Assembly: GCA_017447805.1 (NCBI GenBank)
Contig: JAFSMR010000043.1
Coordinates: forward strand, 1 to 53,019
DNA from: Kiritimatiellia bacterium
Lineage (GTDB): Bacteria > Verrucomicrobiota > Kiritimatiellia > RFP12 > UBA1067
Reading direction: 5' to 3'
DNA: 53,019 nucleotides
Under the pieces are notes generated by a model. That model saw only the letters and a list, made by a program, of their open reading frames with translations, did not search any database and was not told the DNA's origin. Both the position numbers and the translations under genes were made by a program. Below, piece by piece: positions 22,372-27,887 of the stretch. Position 1 is the stretch's first letter. Each line of letters begins with the position of its first letter.

Positions 22372-25191
22372 ATGAAAAACACGTTAAAGAAGTTTGCAGT
22401 TTGCGGTTTGCAGTTCGCAGGTGTTGTTGGCCTTTGGACTGGCGTGGCGTTTGGCGATGGCGTCAAGTATCGCGGTATTTTCGTGAATGACGAAGACTGG
22501 AATCTACGCCCGTGGGCGGTCAAGCACTTCGGCAAGTCGGAGGGAATCGGTACGAATGCCTACAAGCGCATTTTTGCGCTGATGAAGAAGAACGGCCTGA
22601 ATGTCATTTGGCCCGCGATGCACGAGGGCGGCTACGAATTCGCGACGAGGCCGGAGAACATGGCGCTTGCCGCAGAATGGGGCATACTCGTCGGCTCCAG
22701 CCATTGCGAAGCGATGCTCCGAAACAATGCCTATCTCTCGAAAGCGCAGAAGGAAGGCGGGATGTGGGACTGGACGAAGCATAGGGACTTCATTATCGAC
22801 TTCTGGAAGGTCTCGACCGAAAGATACGCCACAAACGATGTCCTTTGGACAGTCGGGATGCGCGGAATTCACGATGGTCCTATGCGTTGCGGAACTAATG
22901 CGCATCACAAGATCGAGATTCTGGAAGATGTTTTCAAGACGCAGTATTCAATGCTTCCTCCAGACTCGCCGAAGCTCTTTTGTCCTTACAAGGAAGTTCT
23001 GGAACTTTTCAACGCCGGATTGAGGGTGCCGTGCGAGAATACCACGATCATGTGGGTGGACGACAACTACGGCTACATCCGGCGCTTGGGCAGTCCGACC
23101 TGCGAAGGTTACGGCGGCGGCATTTATTACCACATCAACTACAACGGCTGGCCGCACGGCTATCTGCAACTCTGCACAACGCCGCCCGCGTTGCTCTGGT
23201 ATGAACTCGTCCAGAAGTGCGCCAACAACGGCGTGAGAGATGTGTGGATGATCAATGCGGGCGATGTATTCCAGGCCGAAATACTTCTCTATGCGCTTGG
23301 CAAATTCGCCGAAGATCCCGACTGGTGGATGATGCGGGAAGATCCTCAGACGGAAGTGCTGGGAATGTGGGTCGAGAATAAGTTAGGAGTGAGGAGTGAG
23401 GAGTTAGGAGTTATGCGCGAGCGCATCGTCGCGCATCTGAACGACTACTACAACCTTGGATTCATCCGCAAGCCGGAGTTCATGAATGTCGATTGGGTCG
23501 CGCGCTTGCCAGAATCCGTCAAGACGAATCTCATCGCCCGTTACGAAGCCCACCTCGTAGAGGACCTCGCCATCGAGAAAGAGCTCGGGGAACAGGGAAC
23601 ACAGGACACAGGACACGGGACAGAGGGGACGCGGCTTGAAGATGAATATTATAGGACGGTAGGCTTCCAGTCGCAGTTTCTTGCGCAGGCGGGGCTCATC
23701 CATCTCAAGGGGCTTTCGCGCGACTACGCGCAAGAGACTATGGACGCGCTCAACCGTCGTTTTGACGAAATCCACGGCGGCGGATGGGCGGGATTCTGGA
23801 CTGACACCGTGACGGAGAAGACCTACCGGCAGTCCACCGCTTACGGCAACGGCTGGTCAAGCGTCATGCAGTGGGCGTGGAACGAGCCGCAGCGCGGTTC
23901 GCGCCATTGGGGGCATAATAGCGGTAATACTACTGCCTACGCGAAAGAAGCTGTCGAACCGCTTTGGCTGGAGCCTGTCGCCAATACACCCGCGAATGGC
24001 GGCGCATGGACGCGCGTCACCGGCCTTGGCACATCCTCCAACGCCTTCGCGCTTCTTCCTGTCAAGCCCGGCATTGGCGAAGGTGCGATGATGGAATATG
24101 ACCTTGCTAAATGTTGCCAATGTGAAAATGTTGCCAATACCAATGTTGCCAACGGCCAATTGGGATTGGGAATTGGAACTGGCAATATTGGCAACATTGG
24201 CAACAATCTCATTCTCCAGTTCTTGCCAGACTTCGCGCTGTGGCCTGGAATCGGGATGCGCGTCAAGGTCGTGTTTGATAATGGAGAAGAGCAAATTGTC
24301 GAAGTGCCGAAGTCCGATTCTAACATCGGCATGAAGGACAAGGTGCGCAATGCCGCCGTGCAGGATAACTTCATCCGCGTCAAGGTTACTGTGCCTGATG
24401 GCGCAAAGTCGTTCAAGATCGTCGCCGTCGATCCAGGTGTCGTCATCGACCGAGTCGGCGTCGTGGCAGGAAAGAAGCCACCGACGGACAACATCCGCAA
24501 GGCGCGTCCCATTGCTCGCACGGATGGCGCTGCGGAGGAAATCGTTTCATCGCCGCTCTACCGCAAGACGATCTCCGTCATCGGCGACAGTTACGTGCAG
24601 AACCACCACCGCCCTGTTGAAGAAACCTGGCACTACCGCCTAGCCGAGAAATACCAGATGCAGTATCTCAACTACGGACGCAACGGCAATCCGCTCATCG
24701 TGCCGCGCACCTACAAGCAGAAGAATACGATTTTGCGGCGATTCGAGCACGATATGCAGACGGTGCCGGATTATGTTGTCGTGGTCGCCGGTCACAACGA
24801 CGCGCTTTCCATCAGGCAGAAGCTCAACGCGGAAGACAGCGGCAAGTCGGGATTGCCGCCAGACCCCGCGAAGGTCGAGGAGTTTCGCAAGGGGTTGGTC
24901 GAGTTCGTCGGACGGCTCAAAGTCAAATTCCCCTCGGCAAAGATTGTGTTCGTCAGCCCATGGAACGTACAGGCGCCTGGCTTTGCCGAAATCCTCTCCG
25001 CCTACCGCGAACTTCTGCCGGGTCTGGGCGTGGCATTCTACGACGCGGCGGCGTTGAGCGGACTCGACCCGCACGACAAGGAAGGCGACAAGGCGAAACT
25101 CTGGCAGGGTCCGGATGACACAGCTCATCTCTCCAAGGCTGGCCACACAATTATGCTTGAAAAAATCGAACCATTCTTCAGGAGTCTGTGA
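22372..25191 (+). CDS. GH115-like alpha-glucuronidase fused to an SGNH esterase
   Basis: 939 residues from the ATG at 22372; the open frame upstream is only read-through of the previous gene. Signal peptide at residues 1-27. Residues about 28-710 match GH115: YRGIFVNDEDW, WTVGMRGIHDGPM, IMWVDDNYGYIRRL and YYHINYNGWPHGY, with the GH115 C-terminal beta domain. GH115 enzymes remove glucuronate side chains, classically from glucuronoxylan. Residues about 730-939 are an SGNH hydrolase: VIGDSYV with nucleophile S740, NYGRNGN, VVAGHND and DTAH with D916 and H919, suggesting de-acetylation or de-acylation. Four short tandem repeats lie in frame, one of them encoding the signal peptide core. A hairpin terminator follows. 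Confidence 0.87.
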   Translation: MKNTLKKFAVCGLQFAGVVGLWTGVAFGDGVKYRGIFVNDEDWNLRPWAVKHFGKSEGIGTNAYKRIFALMKKNGLNVIWPAMHEGGYEFATRPENMALAAEWGILVGSSHCEAMLRNNAYLSKAQKEGGMWDWTKHRDFIIDFWKVSTERYATNDVLWTVGMRGIHDGPMRCGTNAHHKIEILEDVFKTQYSMLPPDSPKLFCPYKEVLELFNAGLRVPCENTTIMWVDDNYGYIRRLGSPTCEGYGGGIYYHINYNGWPHGYLQLCTTPPALLWYELVQKCANNGVRDVWMINAGDVFQAEILLYALGKFAEDPDWWMMREDPQTEVLGMWVENKLGVRSEELGVMRERIVAHLNDYYNLGFIRKPEFMNVDWVARLPESVKTNLIARYEAHLVEDLAIEKELGEQGTQDTGHGTEGTRLEDEYYRTVGFQSQFLAQAGLIHLKGLSRDYAQETMDALNRRFDEIHGGGWAGFWTDTVTEKTYRQSTAYGNGWSSVMQWAWNEPQRGSRHWGHNSGNTTAYAKEAVEPLWLEPVANTPANGGAWTRVTGLGTSSNAFALLPVKPGIGEGAMMEYDLAKCCQCENVANTNVANGQLGLGIGTGNIGNIGNNLILQFLPDFALWPGIGMRVKVVFDNGEEQIVEVPKSDSNIGMKDKVRNAAVQDNFIRVKVTVPDGAKSFKIVAVDPGVVIDRVGVVAGKKPPTDNIRKARPIARTDGAAEEIVSSPLYRKTISVIGDSYVQNHHRPVEETWHYRLAEKYQMQYLNYGRNGNPLIVPRTYKQKNTILRRFEHDMQTVPDYVVVVAGHNDALSIRQKLNAEDSGKSGLPPDPAKVEEFRKGLVEFVGRLKVKFPSAKIVFVSPWNVQAPGFAEILSAYRELLPGLGVAFYDAAALSGLDPHDKEGDKAKLWQGPDDTAHLSKAGHTIMLEKIEPFFRSL
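22393..22420 (+). repeat. TTTGCAG heptamer array encoding the GH115 signal peptide
   Basis: Four uninterrupted heptamers: TTTGCAG, TTTGCGG, TTTGCAG, TTCGCAG. They encode FAVCGLQFAG, part of the hydrophobic core of the signal peptide. Confidence 0.85.
23382..23413 (+). repeat. GTTAGGA heptamer array inside the GH115 gene
   Basis: GTTAGGA, GTGAGGA, GTGAGGA, GTTAGGA, GTTA, encoding LGVRSEELGV in the middle of the GH115 part. Confidence 0.88.
23589..23629 (+). repeat. ACAGGAC heptamer array inside the GH115 gene
   Basis: Units such as ACAGGGA, ACAGGAC, ACAGGAC, ACGGGAC encode the low-complexity stretch EQGTQDTGHGTEGTR. Confidence 0.75.
24112..24207 (+). repeat. TTGCCAA/TTGGCAA repeat cluster inside the GH115 gene
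   Basis: Many TTGCCAA, TTGGGAA and TTGGCAA units over about 95 nt, in both orientations, encode residues about 581-612 (CQCENVANTNVANGQ, GTGNIGNIGNN). They form an imperfect long hairpin. Confidence 0.75.
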
Positions 25192-25231
25192 CAACGTGTG
25201 CTTCGCGCTTATCGCGACACAGGGACGGTTT

Positions 25232-25264
25232 AAGCGGCACAATTTGCGATTTGTGTCGCTTTTC
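25232..25264 (+). terminator. Terminator after the GH115 gene
   Basis: 11-bp stem with one G-U pair, AAGCGGCACAA (25232-25242) / TTGTGTCGCTT (25251-25261), followed by a short T-run. Confidence 0.6.
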
Positions 25265-25287
25265 GCGCAGTTTTGAAAACAACGCCT

Positions 25288-25322
25288 TTGACCTCCGAGG
25301 GCATAATAGAGTATAATACTCA
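25288..25322 (+). promoter_or_regulatory. Promoter and palindromic operator of the toxin-antitoxin pair
   Basis: TTGACC (25288-25293), 18 nt, TATAAT (25312-25317). The -10 is embedded in the palindrome GAGTATAATACTC, a plausible antitoxin binding site. Confidence 0.65.
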
Positions 25323-25348
25323 GTGTCGAAAGAGCAAGGAGCAAAACG

Positions 25349-25648
25349 ATGCCAGCAGTCAGAACCATTACTAGAGCCATCAACAACGCAGTGTCGGTGT
25401 CGATCCCTGAGGAATACAGCCAATATTCCTTGGAGGTTATTGTGTTGCCACTCATGGACGGAGAAAGCGATCATGAAGTGAATGGCTTGGTTACGCCGCA
25501 TAAAAGAGAAGCGATTTTCGGGGGGCTGAAAAGCAAAATAAAACATATCGCACCCGATTTCGACGACGCCCTTGATGTTTCCCGCGACATGGACATTCCG
25601 TCTGCGTTCGACCGAGCAGGATGCTTTGACTCGGAGGATTTCGCGTGA
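25349..25648 (+). CDS. Putative VapB-type antitoxin
   Basis: 99 residues, ATG at 25349 preceded by AAGGAG. The N-terminal 35 residues (TITRAINNAVSVSIPEEYSQYSLEVIVLPL) resemble the short beta-strand DNA-binding segment of antitoxins found upstream of PIN toxins. The C-terminal half is acidic (FDDALDVSRDMDIPSAFDRAG), as expected for toxin-neutralising tails. Its last codons overlap the toxin start (GTGA). The palindrome over the -10 fits autoregulation. It probably helps retain the island, if the partner toxin is still active. Confidence 0.7.
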   Translation: MPAVRTITRAINNAVSVSIPEEYSQYSLEVIVLPLMDGESDHEVNGLVTPHKREAIFGGLKSKIKHIAPDFDDALDVSRDMDIPSAFDRAGCFDSEDFA

Positions 25649-25851
25649 AATATCTTTTGGATACCTGCACTATTTCCGAGACGGCAAAGCGCATCCCTTC
25701 GGAACAAGGCGATGCTCTCCGTCGCGGCAAGCCGGTGTCGTTTGCGGATTCGCAAATCGCCGCCACGGCCAGCATTCACAATATGACGCTTGTCACGCGC
25801 AATGTCGATGACATGACCGGAATGGGCGTACCAATCTTGAACCCATTTTGA
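25645..25851 (+). pseudogene. VapC-like PIN toxin with internal deletion
   Basis: 68 residues from a GTG overlapping the antitoxin stop. The start MKYLLDTCTISE carries the first PIN aspartate. The end (FADSQIAATASIHNMTLVTRNVDDM, then GVPILNPF) matches the end of VapC. A normal VapC has about 130 residues; the middle 60, holding another acidic active-site residue, are missing without a frame change. It is most likely an inactive remnant; a minimal PIN variant is the alternative. Confidence 0.75.
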
Positions 25852-25924
25852 CAAGAAAAGACGCCTGCCAACGCTCCTGAAGCGGTCTCGTAAGCGAAAA
25901 GTGCCAATTCCGGCATCCTAAATA

Positions 25925-25955
25925 GCCCATGCAATTTGCATGGGCATTTTTGTTT
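25925..25955 (+). terminator. Intrinsic terminator after the toxin-antitoxin pair
   Basis: 9-bp stem GCCCATGCA / TGCATGGGC (25925-25945) followed by ATTTTTGTTT. Confidence 0.85.
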
Positions 25956-25963
25956 CTTAAGAC

Positions 25964-26022
25964 GTTCTCTGCGACTCTGCGTGAGATAAAACCCATCTTT
26001 GCGATCTTTGCGTTCTTTGCGG
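25964..26022 (+). repeat. Octamer repeats (TCTTTGCG type) in the intergenic region
   Basis: TTCTCTGCGACTCTGCGTG (25964 on) and three TCTTTGCG units (25996-26022), the reverse complement of the CGCAAAGA arrays found inside island genes. Confidence 0.75.
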
Positions 26023-26043
26023 CAAAAAACGCCTAACTGCTAA

Positions 26044-26110
26044 CGGGCGCGACAAGCGCGCCCCTCCCAACTTCTAAAGGTCGCAATGAATTGCGACCCT
26101 CCCAACTCTC
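26044..26110. repeat. Two REP-like palindromes, each followed by CTCCCAACT
   Basis: GGGCGCG-ACAA-GCGCGCCC and GGTCGCAA-TGA-ATTGCGACC are each followed by CTCCCAACT. The last of these runs into the operator of the next gene. Probably dispersed palindromic repeats. Confidence 0.65.
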
Positions 26111-26155
26111 TACGCCCGTTTGGGTGTGGCGGGGCGGGAGCGGGAATGATAGAAT
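26101..26155 (+). promoter_or_regulatory. Operator + leaderless promoter, site 3
   Basis: Inverted repeat ACGCCCGTTTGGGTGT (26112-26127), 22 nt, TAGAAT (26150-26155), 7 nt, ATG at 26163. Same geometry as sites 1 and 2 and nearly the same sequence as site 2. No -35 hexamer and no ribosome site. Confidence 0.8.
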
Positions 26156-26162
26156 ATGCGAC

Positions 26163-27887
26163 ATGAAAATCGTTTGCAAGAAGTTTGGAGGTCTAGATGT
26201 TTGGAAGCTTGGATGCCTTGCATTGACAAGTGCATTCATGGCAAGTGCGGCGTTTGCCGAGAAGCAGTATCTTTGGCCGGAGGGAAAGATGCCGGACGCG
26301 CAGCCGCACCAGTTTGCGGCGATGCGCAATGTGGCGACACACAAAGGTTTCAATCCCGACGAATGGCGGCAGCCGTACTTGGATTGGCATGAAGGCGGAA
26401 ACGCCACGAACGGCGTTCTAGCAATTCTAATTTCCGGCGGGTCTTACAACAGTCTTTACGACTACAAGATGGTGGATGAGTGGCGGGCGAAGTTGACGCG
26501 CCTCGGCTGCCTTTGCGCGACGATTGTCTATCGCGTTCCGCGTCCTGAGGGCAAAGAGTTCTATCGCACGGCGTGGGAAGACGGCCAGAGGGCGGTTCGC
26601 CTTGCGCGCGCGGCAGCCGCCGAGCGAGGCTTCGACCCTGAAAAGATAATCACGATTTCGATGAGCGCCGGGTCGCACTTGGCGACGCTGCTTTCGACGA
26701 GTTCGCTTACACTCGCCTACGAAAAAGTGGACGACATAGACGACATGCCCTGCCACATCAACGGTGCGATTGCATTTGCGCCAGCGTTTGTGCTGACGGA
26801 CGGACTAGGCACCCCTAATTCGCGCGGAGGAGATGCACCCGACGTGTCGCTCGACGGATGTTTCAAATTTGACGAAAAGACCGCGCCAATGTGTCTTCTG
26901 CATGGCGGAGTGGACGGCTATTCGCCGCTCGGCTCGACCAGGATTTACCGTGAACTGCGAAAGCGGAAAGTTCCCGCCGAACTCCACCTCTTTCCCGACG
27001 GACGTCATCGCGCGCTCGGCTTCGACCGCGCTGTGGAGTTCATGCGCCAGATGAAGTGGCTTGGAGAATTGGAGCCGGAAGTGCCAATCATGGAACGCTA
27101 CGGCGAAGATGTGGCGGGAGTCGCCTACCACAAGGAGGAAATCTGGCCAGAAGGCACGATTCCCGACCGCCAAGGTGAACAGAACGTGCCCTACATCGAG
27201 TGGTACATCCCATCGAATCTGACGACAAAGGCGGTGCAGGTCATCTGGTCGGGCGGCGGCTACAAGCGTTCGCAGCCGGAGCGCTACGAGGTCGCGCCGG
27301 TGAGACGCTTCCTGAATCAGAAAGGCGTGGCCGTCGTGACGCTCTGCTACCGCCATCCACGTCCGGCAGCGCCACTCGCAAAGCATACGACTGCATGGCA
27401 GGACGAACAGCGCACGATTCGCCTCGTCCGCGCAAAGGCGAAAGAATTCGGGCTCGATCCAGAGCGCATCGGTGCGATGGGATTTTCTGCTGGCGGGCAT
27501 CTCGCGCTCATGGCCGCGACGAGTTCAAAGTCGAAATCGTATCTGCCGGTTGACGACATCGACAAGCTGCCTTGCAATGTACAGTGTGCGGTCGCCGTAT
27601 ATCCTGCGTACGTGGTTGAGAACGACAATTCGCGCATGGCAAGCGAGTTCGCATTCGATCTTGCTACGCCGCCGATGTTGTTCCTGCACGGCGATGCGGA
27701 TGGGTACTCGGCAATGGGCAGCGTCAAGGTTTGGGAGCAGCTCAGGCGCATGGGAATCCAGGGCGAACTGCATACGCTCGTCAAGCGCGGACACTGCTTC
27801 CAGCAAGCCGCCGCCCCCGGCACAGCATCCTACAACTATCTCGACCGCATATGGGAATTTCTCAAAGCGAAAGGATACACAAAATGA
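26163..27887 (+). CDS. Secreted esterase with two alpha/beta-hydrolase domains
   Basis: 574 residues from the ATG at 26163. Signal peptide to about residue 32 (LALTSAFMASAAFA). Two homologous alpha/beta-hydrolase domains follow. The first (about 33-320) has ISMSAGSHL with nucleophile S168, then LLHGGVDGYSP and a late histidine in DGRHRALGF. The second (about 321-574) has MGFSAGGHL with S442, FLHGDADGYSAMG and KRGHCF. Both show the oxyanion-type SGG or WSGGGY segments, as in acetyl-xylan or feruloyl-type carbohydrate esterases. The likely job is removing acyl groups that block the glycosidases. The GH2 gene starts within its stop codon (ATGA). The signal peptide region is again encoded by a repeat-like stretch (about 26186-26222). 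Confidence 0.83.
   Translation: MKIVCKKFGGLDVWKLGCLALTSAFMASAAFAEKQYLWPEGKMPDAQPHQFAAMRNVATHKGFNPDEWRQPYLDWHEGGNATNGVLAILISGGSYNSLYDYKMVDEWRAKLTRLGCLCATIVYRVPRPEGKEFYRTAWEDGQRAVRLARAAAAERGFDPEKIITISMSAGSHLATLLSTSSLTLAYEKVDDIDDMPCHINGAIAFAPAFVLTDGLGTPNSRGGDAPDVSLDGCFKFDEKTAPMCLLHGGVDGYSPLGSTRIYRELRKRKVPAELHLFPDGRHRALGFDRAVEFMRQMKWLGELEPEVPIMERYGEDVAGVAYHKEEIWPEGTIPDRQGEQNVPYIEWYIPSNLTTKAVQVIWSGGGYKRSQPERYEVAPVRRFLNQKGVAVVTLCYRHPRPAAPLAKHTTAWQDEQRTIRLVRAKAKEFGLDPERIGAMGFSAGGHLALMAATSSKSKSYLPVDDIDKLPCNVQCAVAVYPAYVVENDNSRMASEFAFDLATPPMLFLHGDADGYSAMGSVKVWEQLRRMGIQGELHTLVKRGHCFQQAAAPGTASYNYLDRIWEFLKAKGYTK

Noticed and set aside
24112..24207. Possible CRISPR-like array in the GH115 gene
   Set aside because: Units are 7 nt without unique spacers and lie within an open reading frame; no cas genes in the window.
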